Assembly: GCF_025755255.1 (NCBI RefSeq)
Contig: NZ_JALIEB010000011.1
Span: 1 to 64,000 of the forward strand
DNA from: Roseobacter sinensis
Lineage (GTDB): Bacteria > Pseudomonadota > Alphaproteobacteria > Rhodobacterales > Rhodobacteraceae
Direction: 5' to 3'
Length of the DNA: 64,000 nucleotides
The translations under genes were made by a program, and so were the position numbers. Each line of letters begins with the position of its first letter. The first letter of the stretch is position 1. Of this stretch, positions 1-8,309 are shown one piece after another. The notes under the pieces are model-generated. The model was not told where the DNA came from and did not search any database. It was given only the letters and a program-made list of their open reading frames with translations.

Positions 1-111
1 ACGAACCTCGGCGTGCTGGATGTGGTCGAGGGCGGGCTCGCAATCGTCGAGACCGCCCAAGGCGTCACCGAGGCCGACCTGCGCGCCGCAACCGAGGCAA
101 CGATTGTCTGA
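1..111 (+). CDS. CoA-transferase subunit B, C-terminal end (partial)
   Basis: The window opens inside this gene; only the last 36 codons are visible, ending at a TGA. The tail (TNLGVLDVV..., then GVTEADLRAATEA) matches the C-terminus of 3-oxoacid/succinyl-CoA:acetoacetate CoA-transferase B subunits, in which a domain-closing 'GVT..E(L/V)RAATEA' segment is typical. These enzymes move CoA from succinyl-CoA to acetoacetate in ketone-body and PHB use. The stop overlaps the likely TTG start of the next gene by 8 nt, so the two are probably co-transcribed. Family assignment is fairly safe; the exact acyl substrate cannot be judged from the fragment. Confidence 0.7.
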   Translation, partial: TNLGVLDVVEGGLAIVETAQGVTEADLRAATEATIV

Positions 112-394
112 GCCTGAGATCACCCGCGCCGTGGACGGCACGAAGGGCCGCTATGTGCTTGTTCAGGATGGCCATGAGGCCGATCTCACCTACTCGATCC
201 TGTCGCGGCAGACGATCATCGCCGATCACACCGGTGTGCCGGACGCCTTGCGGGGCAGCGGCGCCGGCCTCGCACTCGTGACCCGGCTTGTCGCGGATGC
301 GCGGGCGGAAGGTTTCAAGATCGTACCGCTCTGCCCCTTCGTGAATGCGCAGCGCCGCAAACACCCGGACTGGGCCGACGTGTTCAACGTCTAG
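104..394 (+). CDS. Small GNAT-fold N-acetyltransferase (YjdJ/Gcn5-like)
   Basis: A protein of about 96 residues with the compact layout of the one-domain YjdJ-type acetyltransferase family: an early beta-strand pair (GRYVLVQDGHEADLTYS), the central segment with HTGVPDALRGSGAG standing in for the acetyl-CoA-binding loop, and the end motif IVPLCPFV followed by a basic KHPDW tail, which is highly characteristic of this family. TTG at 104 is chosen because a GAGG lies 6 nt upstream (94-97) and everything before it is CoA-transferase in another frame; GTG at 131 is the alternative. Its acceptor substrate is unknown. Confidence 0.75.
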   Translation: MSEPEITRAVDGTKGRYVLVQDGHEADLTYSILSRQTIIADHTGVPDALRGSGAGLALVTRLVADARAEGFKIVPLCPFVNAQRRKHPDWADVFNV

Positions 395-413
395 CCTAAA
401 GCAATTCGCCTCA
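395..413. repeat. Short degenerate intergenic repeat (AAAGC-AATTCGCCT type)
   Basis: The 19 nt after the GNAT stop codon read, on the minus strand, TGAGGCGAATTGCTTTAGG. By eye this resembles two other segments in the window: 46018-46034 (AAGGCGAATTGCCTTAAG) and 45928-45945 (minus strand AAAGGCGAAACGCTTTAA). The imperfect self-complementarity suggests a short hairpin repeat found in non-coding spacers. It sits between convergent genes. Confidence 0.35.
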
Positions 414-414
414 A

Positions 415-1254
415 TCACGGCTTTGCCGATGCGCTCCGGTTCATCGCGGCAAAGACACAGCCGTCGCTGATCAGCTCCGGTGGGGTCAGGCAAAGTCCGC
501 GCGCGACCTGGAAGGCTGCAAGCACCTTGGGCACATAGTCGCGCGTCTCGGCAAAGGGGGGCACGCCGTCGTAGCTGCGCACCGAGCCTTCGCCTGCGTT
601 GTATCCGGCCAGCACCAGCACCGGGTCGCCGCCGAACTCTTCCATCAGCCAGTCAAGGTATTTCACGCCGCCCGCAATGTTCTGTGACGCCTCGAAGCTG
701 TCAGCCACGCCGAACCGCGCCGCTGTATCGGGCATCAGCTGCATCAGCCCTTGTGCCCCGGCGCTGCTGACGGCTTCGGTTTTTCCCGCCGATTCAACCG
801 AGATCACCGCCAGCACCAGCGCCGGCGACACGCGTGTGCCCACGGTCGATTTCAGGATGTGCCGCCCGTTGGCCTGCGCGATGCCCTGCATATGCTGGAG
901 CCGCGGCGCCGGAACCTCGCCTGAGCCGGTGATCACATCCATGATGGACGAGAGCCGTCCGGGTTGCACGTCAAAGATCGACGGCGAGACCTTGTCCCAG
1001 AACCAGCCGTATTGCCCAACAGGCGCGGTGGATGGCGGCGCGTCGGCCGCAGGCTCTGGTGGCAGGGGCTCGGGAACCGCGAGGGCGGCGCGCTGTGCGT
1101 CGGGGTCGATCTGAACGGTGATCCGCTTATCGCCTGTCTTCGGCACGCCGACGCGCTTGGCCTCGAATACGGGAAAGGGTCGGGGCGTATCGGCCACGAC
1201 CGGCTGCGCCATAAGCGCCATGGCCACCGCCAAGCTCGCAAAAAGCCTGCTCAT
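415..1254 (-). CDS. Secreted lytic transglycosylase (SLT domain)
   Basis: A 279-aa protein with a signal peptide (residues 1-21, ending ...AQPVVA-D), a Pro/Ala-rich linker to about residue 80, and a C-terminal SLT lysozyme-like domain from about 135. The family hallmark 'ISVESAGKTEAVSSAGAQGLMQLMP' region begins near 151, so Glu154 is the expected catalytic acid; the second hallmark AGYNAGEGSV follows. It cleaves the beta-1,4 glycan bond of peptidoglycan in the periplasm. The ATG at 1254 is chosen over an upstream one because it places the signal peptide at the N-terminus. It is divergent from the Tad pilus genes, which suggests, but does not prove, a role in opening the wall for the pilus secretin. 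Confidence 0.85.
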   Translation of the reverse strand: MSRLFASLAVAMALMAQPVVADTPRPFPVFEAKRVGVPKTGDKRITVQIDPDAQRAALAVPEPLPPEPAADAPPSTAPVGQYGWFWDKVSPSIFDVQPGRLSSIMDVITGSGEVPAPRLQHMQGIAQANGRHILKSTVGTRVSPALVLAVISVESAGKTEAVSSAGAQGLMQLMPDTAARFGVADSFEASQNIAGGVKYLDWLMEEFGGDPVLVLAGYNAGEGSVRSYDGVPPFAETRDYVPKVLAAFQVARGLCLTPPELISDGCVFAAMNRSASAKP

Positions 1255-1605
1255 CTGGACTGCTCGCACGATTGGTTGCGCTGTTTTGCTCGCAACATCG
1301 CAGAGAAACGGCCCCCAGGCCAGAAAATCCGGGCCAAAACGGCGGCGATTTTGCCACATTCGCCCCTCGATTTAAGCAAATGTAAACGGGAGTGATTTTT
1401 TTATGTTTTAAAATCAGGCACTTAAGTTATCGTTAGCGCTTTTTTGCGCCAAAACCTGAAAAGTCACATTTGCCGCCAAAATCATGCCCGAATCCCTTGG
1501 CTATATGGGGACATACCAAGTCGGACGGGCCAATTGAGAGAGACGGTCCCTGAGGACGGCAAGGTTAGCAAGTGAACTCGAATGATCCTTTGGAGGGACA
1601 TACCG
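1255..1605. promoter_or_regulatory. Divergent intergenic region between transglycosylase and flp; possible CtrA-like site
   Basis: About 350 nt, locally AT-rich around 1380-1460, with no convincing ORF. It must hold the promoters of both the transglycosylase (minus) and the pilin gene (plus). At 1422-1436 the sequence TTAA-gttatcg-TTAG is one base away from the TTAA-N7-TTAA site bound by the alphaproteobacterial regulator CtrA. No clear -35/-10 pair could be picked by eye. The CtrA reading is inference from a short motif. Confidence 0.3.
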
Positions 1606-1854
1606 ATGATGAAATTTATCAAGAACTTCCGCAAAGACGAAGACGGTGCGGTGACGGTGGACTGGGTTGTGCTGACAGCTGCAGTTGTCGGCCTGGCCAT
1701 CGCGGCCTACAGCTCGATCCAGGACGGTGCGACCGCCCTGACAAGCGAGACATCCGACTACCTCGGCGGCATCGACGTCGGTAACATCGGCGGCGCCGGC
1801 GGCGGCGAAGGCGGCGGCGAAGGCGGCGGCGAAGGCGGCGGCGAAGGCGGCTAA
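1606..1854 (+). CDS. flp: Flp-type pilin with glycine/glutamate repeat tail
   Basis: An 82-aa type IVb prepilin, the predicted major subunit of the Tad pilus. After a short charged leader (MMKFIKNFRKDEDG) comes the processing site G|AVTVDW and a hydrophobic helix VVLTAAVVGLAIAAY, the layout of Flp pilins cleaved by the TadV/CpaA peptidase. The usual Glu5-Tyr6 of mature Flp is Asp5-Trp6 here. The C-terminus is four perfect GGGE units plus GG (residues 65-82). Start ATG 1606 has GGAGGG (1592-1597) 8 nt upstream. A strong terminator follows at 1892, so the pilin can be made in excess over the downstream genes. Confidence 0.9.
   Translation: MMKFIKNFRKDEDGAVTVDWVVLTAAVVGLAIAAYSSIQDGATALTSETSDYLGGIDVGNIGGAGGGEGGGEGGGEGGGEGG
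1798..1845 (+). repeat. Four perfect 12-nt tandem repeats inside flp
   Basis: The unit GGCGGCGGCGAA occurs four times head to tail and encodes GGGE four times at the C-terminus of the pilin. Because the unit is a multiple of three, slippage would lengthen or shorten the tail without breaking the frame. Confidence 0.9.
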
Positions 1855-1891
1855 GTCCGCGCCGAGGCTCACAAAGCCTGAACAAATTCAC

Positions 1892-1929
1892 GGGGCCGCT
1901 TCATTCGCGTGAACGCGGCCCCTGTTTTT
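1892..1929 (+). terminator. Rho-independent terminator after flp
   Basis: Stem GGGGCCGC (1892-1899) pairs with GCGGCCCC (1915-1922) and is followed by TGTTTTT. It lies 38 nt after the pilin stop. Confidence 0.85.
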
Positions 1930-1969
1930 ACCCGGATCCAAAAATGGTTCCCCAATTGAAAGCCTAATC

Positions 1970-2167
1970 ATGCTCAATGCTTTTCAAAAATTCAAAAAAG
2001 ATGAGGCCGGGGCTGTTACTGTAGACTGGGTGGTCTTGACCGCTGCGGTGGTCGGGCTGGCAACCGCGCTCGTGATCGAACTGCGCGCTGGCTCGTCCGG
2101 CGTGACCGAAAACACCGAAACTTTCCTCAGAAACCAGGAAGTCGGAAACATCGGCGCAACTGAGTGA
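1970..2167 (+). CDS. Second small Flp-type pilin
   Basis: A 65-aa paralogue of the first pilin. The leader MLNAFQKFKKDEAG, the processing site G|AVTVDW and the start of the helix VVLTAAVVGLA are nearly identical to the first copy, but the helix then changes (TALVIELRAG) and the glycine-rich tail is absent; both copies share EVGNIGA/DVGNIGG near the end. It could be an alternative major pilin or a minor pilin. No good Shine-Dalgarno is visible before the ATG, so expression may be lower than for the first copy. It has its own terminator at 2196. Confidence 0.85.
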   Translation: MLNAFQKFKKDEAGAVTVDWVVLTAAVVGLATALVIELRAGSSGVTENTETFLRNQEVGNIGATE

Positions 2168-2195
2168 TCGCGTTGGCCATCAACCTCCTAACAGG

Positions 2196-2224
2196 CCGCC
2201 CCTCGACACGTGGGGCGGTTTTTT
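2196..2224 (+). terminator. Rho-independent terminator after second pilin
   Basis: Stem CCGCCCC (2196-2202) pairs with GGGGCGG (2212-2218), then six T residues (2219-2224). Confidence 0.88.
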
Positions 2225-2405
2225 CCGGAGTCGAATGGTCTAGCCAAATCGCAAGCGCCGGCAAACTGAGGCGATTGTTGCTGAATCCGGGCGAAAATCA
2301 CCGCACGGACACCGCTTGACCGCCAAATTGCCACAATCAACAGCAAGTATTGGATCCAAACGGTCTGCCCAACGACGGCGCGTTCGAGAAACGAGGTTTA
2401 AGATT

Positions 2406-3254
2406 ATGCGAATGGTATTCGGATTGGTGCTTCTGGCCGGCGTCGCGCTTGCGGGCGGCGCGGTCTACATGGCCAAGAACTATATCGGTGCGTATCAGGC
2501 AGAACTGGCGCGTGCCAAGAAGGAACAGCAGCAGGTGGTACCGACCCAGACGGTCTATGTCGCCACACGCACGCTGAAATACGGCGAGACACTGAAGAAG
2601 GACGACGTGCGTGCCGTGGCTTGGCCCAAGACCTCTCTGCCCAAAGGCACGTTCAGCGAACTTGAGGCCCTGTTCCCGACAGATACAGATGCGCCGCGCC
2701 GGATCGTCCGCCCGATGGAAGAGGACGAACCCCTGATGGCCATCAAGGTGACGAAGCCCGGCGAAGACATGGGGCTGACAACGCGACTTGAGAAGGGCAT
2801 GCGTGCCTTTGCAATCCGCGTCGACGTGGCCAGCGGTGTGTCCGGCTTCCTGCGGCCTGGAGACCGCGTCGATGTCTACTGGACCGGTCGTGTCGACACC
2901 GGCGATGGTGGCGGAGATGTGACGCAACTGATCGACAGCTCGATCCAGCTGATCGCCGTCGATCAGAATGACGAAACGCTGACCGGTGCGCGGATTGCCC
3001 GGACGGTGACCGTGGCCGTCCGGCCCGAGCAGGTCGCCGCCCTGGCACAGGCGCAATCCACCGGCACCCTGTCCCTGGCGCTCGTCGGCATTGGCGATGA
3101 CACGGAATTGTCGGATATCCAGGTCGATCAGGTCTCGCTGCTCGGCCTCAAGCAGGCGGCACCCAAGCCCAAGGCGCAAAAACCGCGCGAATGCAGCATC
3201 CGGACCCGTCGCGGCGCAGAGGTGGTTTCGATCCCCATTCCCTGCACAAACTGA
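2406..3254 (+). CDS. cpaB: Flp pilus assembly protein RcpC/CpaB
   Basis: A 282-aa inner-membrane-anchored periplasmic protein of the Tad machine. One N-terminal transmembrane segment (about 3-22) is followed by a SAF-like domain (about 48-115, VYVATRTLKYGETLKKDDVRAV..WP) and the RcpC/CpaB domain (about 125-240, including GFLRPGDRVDVYWTG). It is thought to link pilin assembly in the inner membrane to the outer-membrane secretin, perhaps through peptidoglycan contact by the SAF domain. ATG 2406 has GAGG 9 nt upstream (2393-2396). A terminator follows, so the pilins, cpaB and the rest may form separate transcripts. Confidence 0.92.
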   Translation: MRMVFGLVLLAGVALAGGAVYMAKNYIGAYQAELARAKKEQQQVVPTQTVYVATRTLKYGETLKKDDVRAVAWPKTSLPKGTFSELEALFPTDTDAPRRIVRPMEEDEPLMAIKVTKPGEDMGLTTRLEKGMRAFAIRVDVASGVSGFLRPGDRVDVYWTGRVDTGDGGGDVTQLIDSSIQLIAVDQNDETLTGARIARTVTVAVRPEQVAALAQAQSTGTLSLALVGIGDDTELSDIQVDQVSLLGLKQAAPKPKAQKPRECSIRTRRGAEVVSIPIPCTN

Positions 3255-3277
3255 AGCAAAACCAACGGATTACCACA

Positions 3278-3311
3278 GGCGCCGCGCATCCCCGCGGCGC
3301 CTTTCTTTTTT
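3278..3311 (+). terminator. Rho-independent terminator after cpaB
   Basis: Perfect 9-bp stem GGCGCCGCG (3278-3286) / CGCGGCGCC (3293-3301) with a 6-nt loop, followed by TTTCTTTTTT. It separates cpaB from cpaC. Confidence 0.9.
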
Positions 3312-3448
3312 GGTCTGTTGCCATTTATCCACATAAAGGCCCAAGCAGAACCCGTTGATTCTTGCAAAAAAATCAAAACCGGCGCACATTACAATTTATG
3401 CGGGCATTAAGACCCGAAATCGAGGCGTGATCAAAAAGGGCAGGTCAC

Positions 3449-4876
3449 ATGAAGATGAACGGATTTTTGAAAGCGGCCCTTTTGGGGCTGGCACTGAGCG
3501 TGTCATCGCTGCCGATCACGGCGCCGGTGACAGCACAGGCCGAAACACTTCGCGTCGTCACCAAGGGGACAAACCGGACGCTTGCGGTGCCGATGAACCG
3601 CGCTGTCGTGGTCGAAAGCGAGATCCCTTTTGCAGAGCTCAGCATCGCGAACCCAGGCATCGCCGATATCTCGTCCTTGTCGGACCGCAGCATCTATGTG
3701 CTCGGCAAGACCCCCGGCATGACCACGCTGACACTTCTCGATGCCACGGGACAGCTGATCACCAATGTCGAAGTGCGCGTCGCACCGGATGTGACCGAAT
3801 TCAAGGAGCGGCTGGGCCAGATCCTGCCCGGCGAGCGCATCGAGGTGCGGACGGCGAACGATGGCATCGTGCTCTCCGGTACGGTCTCCAGCAGCCAGAA
3901 GCTGCAGAAAGCGCTTGATCTCGCTGCACGCTACGCGCCGGATCGCGTCTCGAACCTGATGAGCGTGGGCGGCATCCAGCAGGTGATGCTGAAGGTCCGC
4001 TTCGCCGAAATGAACCGCACGGTATCGAAATCGCTCAGCAGCTCGCTGGCCATTGGTGGCGGGGATGCGGCCATCGGAACCGGCAGCGCCGCAGCCGCCG
4101 GGTTTGCCAACTCCCTGCTGGACCGCCCCACCTTTCCCACGGTGACCGAAAACGCGGGCTCCGCCGCAGTTAGTTTCGGCCTTGGATCGGTCCAGATCGG
4201 TCTGCTGCTCGAAGCACTTGAAAGCAAGGGGGCTGTGCGCACCCTGGCCGAGCCCAACCTCGTGGCCCTCTCCGGGCAAGAAGCCAATTTCCTGGCCGGC
4301 GGCGAATACCCGGTGCCGGTGGCGCAGGACGAAGACACGATCACGGTTGAGTTCAAGCCCTTCGGTGTCGAGTTGAACTTCGTGCCTCGTGTGGTGGACG
4401 AGGACATCATCAACCTGCAGTTGTCCGCTGCCGTCTCTGCGATCGATCCGTCGAACGGTGTCAGTCTTGGCGGCGGCTTCGTGCTCGACGCCTTTACCCG
4501 GCGTGAAACCTCCACCACGGTCGAGATGCGCGACGGTGAAAGCTTTGCCATCGCAGGTCTCTTGCAGGATGACTTCACCGATCAGGCGACCCAGCTGCCC
4601 TGGATCGGCGATATCCCGGTGCTGGGCGCGCTCTTTCGCAGCGCAGAGTACCAGCGCAGCCAGACGGAGCTGGTCATCATCATCACCGCGCATCTGGTCA
4701 CGCCGACCCGCGGCGAGGCCCTTGCGCTGCCGACCGATCGGGTCAAGCCGCCCACCGAACAGGATCTCTTCCTCTTCGGGCGGACGGCGAGAACCGGCAA
4801 TTCCACGGCCCAAGGTCCGCTTGGCGAAGTGGCCAAGCAAGACTTCAGCGGCTCCTACGGCTATGTGATGGAGTGA
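3449..4876 (+). CDS. cpaC: Tad pilus outer-membrane secretin RcpA/CpaC
   Basis: A 475-aa secretin that forms the outer-membrane pore for the Flp pilus. It has a signal peptide (about 1-31, ...PVTAQA-E), a pilus-associated N-terminal domain (about 35-105), a BON-like segment (about 112-170) and a C-terminal secretin domain (about 225-420). The secretin signature PWIGDIPVLGALF lies near 385-397, and the LxFVPRVVDEDIINLQL strand region precedes it. The ATG at 3449 follows an AGG-containing leader. It begins the second transcription block after the cpaB terminator and is followed by a lipoprotein 4 nt later. Confidence 0.93.
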   Translation: MKMNGFLKAALLGLALSVSSLPITAPVTAQAETLRVVTKGTNRTLAVPMNRAVVVESEIPFAELSIANPGIADISSLSDRSIYVLGKTPGMTTLTLLDATGQLITNVEVRVAPDVTEFKERLGQILPGERIEVRTANDGIVLSGTVSSSQKLQKALDLAARYAPDRVSNLMSVGGIQQVMLKVRFAEMNRTVSKSLSSSLAIGGGDAAIGTGSAAAAGFANSLLDRPTFPTVTENAGSAAVSFGLGSVQIGLLLEALESKGAVRTLAEPNLVALSGQEANFLAGGEYPVPVAQDEDTITVEFKPFGVELNFVPRVVDEDIINLQLSAAVSAIDPSNGVSLGGGFVLDAFTRRETSTTVEMRDGESFAIAGLLQDDFTDQATQLPWIGDIPVLGALFRSAEYQRSQTELVIIITAHLVTPTRGEALALPTDRVKPPTEQDLFLFGRTARTGNSTAQGPLGEVAKQDFSGSYGYVME

Positions 4877-4880
4877 TAGA

Positions 4881-5279
4881 ATGGCACGGCTGACCTCAGG
4901 CAAACTGCGCGCCCTTACCCTGCTCACCGGTCTTGCGGCCCTGGCCGCCTGCGGCGAACAGGGCGCAGGCGGCGGCAAATGGTTCCGCGAAGCAGGCGCC
5001 CAACTCGACGGCGGCGAATTCGGCAACGCCACGATGCAGAACATGGTGGCTCAGGTTTGCTTTCCGCAGGGCCGCGGCGGCGCCTATGGCGCCGGCAAGA
5101 TCGGCAGCGTACCCGGCGATCCGGTTGTGGTGATCGATCCCGAGAGTACTCCGCGGCAGCCGGTCTACCGGGTGCATTGCGATGGCCGGCTCGACGGCAA
5201 ATACGCTCGGATCATCTACCGCGACTACGTGAGCAGCGCCGGTCAGGCCATCACGGTCACCGCAGCGGATGCCGAGTAG
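4881..5279 (+). CDS. Small lipoprotein in the CpaD/RcpB position of the Tad operon
   Basis: A 132-aa protein with a lipoprotein signal: hydrophobic LTLLTGLAALAAC, with Cys24 as the lipidation residue. The mature part is Gly-rich, then contains two cysteines (VCFPQG.. and VHCDGR), possibly a disulfide. It lies directly after the secretin gene (4 nt), where many Tad loci carry CpaD/RcpB, an outer-membrane lipoprotein or pilotin that helps secretin assembly. It is shorter than typical CpaD proteins and no CpaD motif could be recognised, so the pilotin role rests on position. Confidence 0.7.
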   Translation: MARLTSGKLRALTLLTGLAALAACGEQGAGGGKWFREAGAQLDGGEFGNATMQNMVAQVCFPQGRGGAYGAGKIGSVPGDPVVVIDPESTPRQPVYRVHCDGRLDGKYARIIYRDYVSSAGQAITVTAADAE

Positions 5280-5514
5280 AGCCCCTGGGCTCTGCTCCGA
5301 CAAACCCCGCTCCAGCTGGAGTATTGTGTCGAGATACCCAACAATTGGGCGGATTGAGCCCTAATCTCGCCCAAGTTCACTGCGATTTTCTTCTCAATGG
5401 GACACGTATGCCCGGCCACAGAGTCGGGCATGGGCGTCGCAGGGGACGTTGGGGTGACATAACAAGATAATCCTCCGGTGCTCTGCTTCGCCCTTGAAAA
5501 AGGAAGACGAGGCA
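5280..5514. other. Intergenic region before cpaE with a 7-bp hairpin
   Basis: A 235-nt spacer, long for this otherwise compact operon. It contains a perfect inverted repeat ATGCCCG (5408-5414) / CGGGCAT (5425-5431) and a small GAGCCC/GGGCTC palindrome directly after the lipoprotein stop. Neither is followed by a T-run, so they are not typical terminators. An internal promoter for cpaE onward is possible but no clear one was seen. Confidence 0.35.
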
Positions 5515-6741
5515 ATGAGCAAACTGCCGCAAACGGACACATCACTCATCGTGGCCTGCACGGTCAGCCGCGATGTCCAGAACTTCGATCTGTTGATCGA
5601 AGACATGGAGCTTGCCCTGGGCGAGAGCTGGGGTGACCTGGGATTTGCCGAGGCGCTTGCCTTTTTCGAACAACCCGAGGCCGAGGCGCTCGAATTCATC
5701 GCCCTCGCCCTCGATGAGACGGATGAAGAGAAGCTGCCGCTGATGGGCGAGATCATCACCCAGGCGAAGGCCCGCGGCATCAAGGTGATCCTGATTGCCG
5801 AAGACGTGACCCCCGCCGCGCTGCATTCGCTGCTGCGCCAGGGTGCCGATGAATTCGTCCCCTACCCGTTGCCCGAGAACGAGCTGGGCGAGGCCATCGA
5901 ACGGGTCCGCGCGCAGGAACAGATGATGGCTGCGGGTGGCGCGCGCCTGCATTCCGAGAACCAGAAAGAGGGCGCGGTGATCGTCGTGCATGGCCTTGCC
6001 GGCGGCACCGGCGCGACCACGCTGGCGGTGAACCTCGCGTGGGAACTGGCAACGGCTGACAAGGAGGACGGCCCCAGCGTCTGCGTCCTCGATCTCGATC
6101 TGCAATATGGCGCGGTTGCGACCTATCTCGACCTGCCGCGGCGCGAGGTGGTTTATGACATGCTCTCGGACACCGAAGGCATGGACGACGAAATCTTCGG
6201 TCAGTCGCTGCTGACTTTCCAGGACCGGATGCAGGTTCTGACGGCACCGATGGAGATGCTGCCGCTCGACATCATCACCGCGGAGGATGTGAACCGTGTG
6301 CTCAAGATGGCCCGGCGGCACTTCGATTATGTGGTCATCGACATGCCCTCGACGCTGGTGAGCTGGTCCGAAGCGGTGCTGAGCGCCGCTCATGTCTATT
6401 TCGCGACGGTCGAGCTCGACATGCGCTCGGCCCAGAACACCTTGCGGTTCAAACGTGCGCTCCAGGCCGAGGAGCTGCCGGTCGAAAAGCTGCGTTACGT
6501 TATGAACCGCGCGCCGAAATTCACCGATCTGAATGGCAAGAGCCGGGTCAAACGCATGGCGGAAAGCCTCGGGATCTCGATCGATGTGCATATGCCGGAC
6601 GGCGGCAAACCGATCACGCAAGGGGCGGATCACGGCCTGCCGCTGGCCCAGTCGGCGCCGAAGAACCCCCTGCGGCGCGAAATCGCCAAACTGGCCGCCT
6701 CGATCCACGAACTCAACACCAACGACGTCAAGGCCGCCTGA
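5515..6741 (+). CDS. cpaE: Tad pilus localisation ATPase-like protein TadZ/CpaE
   Basis: A 408-aa protein with a response-regulator-like N-terminal domain (about 1-130) and a ParA/MinD-like domain (about 150-400). TadZ/CpaE places the Tad machine at the cell pole. The P-loop, near residues 160-170, reads AGGTGATT: compared with the MinD pattern KGGVGKTT, both the signature lysine and the Walker A lysine are alanine. The other ParA features (VLDLDLQYG, YVVIDMPST) are present. Atypical Walker boxes are known in TadZ proteins. ATG 5515 follows AAAGGAAG about 10 nt upstream; an in-frame TTG lies 21 nt earlier. Confidence 0.9.
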   Translation: MSKLPQTDTSLIVACTVSRDVQNFDLLIEDMELALGESWGDLGFAEALAFFEQPEAEALEFIALALDETDEEKLPLMGEIITQAKARGIKVILIAEDVTPAALHSLLRQGADEFVPYPLPENELGEAIERVRAQEQMMAAGGARLHSENQKEGAVIVVHGLAGGTGATTLAVNLAWELATADKEDGPSVCVLDLDLQYGAVATYLDLPRREVVYDMLSDTEGMDDEIFGQSLLTFQDRMQVLTAPMEMLPLDIITAEDVNRVLKMARRHFDYVVIDMPSTLVSWSEAVLSAAHVYFATVELDMRSAQNTLRFKRALQAEELPVEKLRYVMNRAPKFTDLNGKSRVKRMAESLGISIDVHMPDGGKPITQGADHGLPLAQSAPKNPLRREIAKLAASIHELNTNDVKAA

Positions 6742-6759
6742 GCGCGCAAAGGATAAGCG

Positions 6760-8202
<1,443 letters not shown>

Positions 8203-8225
8203 GGATGAGACACCGACGCCACGCC

Positions 8226-8303
8226 TTGAGGACACCCATAATGTCCTACCGCTTCGCTACTTGAGGACACCCATGATGTCCTACCGCTTCGCTACTTGAG
8301 GAC
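8226..8303 (+). repeat. Tandem 35-nt RBS plus mini-ORF leader before tadB
   Basis: A 35-nt unit (8226-8260 and 8261-8295) occurs twice with one A/G difference, and its first 8 nt (TTGAGGAC) start again at 8296 as the tadB ribosome-binding site. In each full copy, GAGG is followed 9 nt later by ATG and the frame MSYRFAT-stop; the TGA stop of each mini-ORF overlaps the GAGG of the next unit (TTGAGG). Each unit can also fold as AGGACA-cccatra-TGTCCT, which covers the RBS and puts the ATG in the loop. The arrangement looks like two translatable leader peptides feeding ribosomes to tadB, or a recently duplicated start region. Confidence 0.7.
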
Positions 8304-8309
8304 TTGCTC

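Noticed and set aside
1501-1891. Long minus-strand open frames over the first pilin gene
   Set aside because: They are low-complexity (Ala- or Arg-rich) reflections of the GGC-GGC-GAA repeats on the other strand, lack an RBS and overlap a clear pilin gene and its upstream region.
3503-5044. A 513-codon open frame opposite cpaC
   Set aside because: It is antisense to the secretin, Arg/His/Gln-rich without any domain, which is what GC-rich codon use produces on the opposite strand.
8226-8303. CRISPR-like reading of the tandem repeat before tadB
   Set aside because: Only two full units, directly adjacent with no spacers, and no cas genes; it is a tandem duplication of a translation start region.
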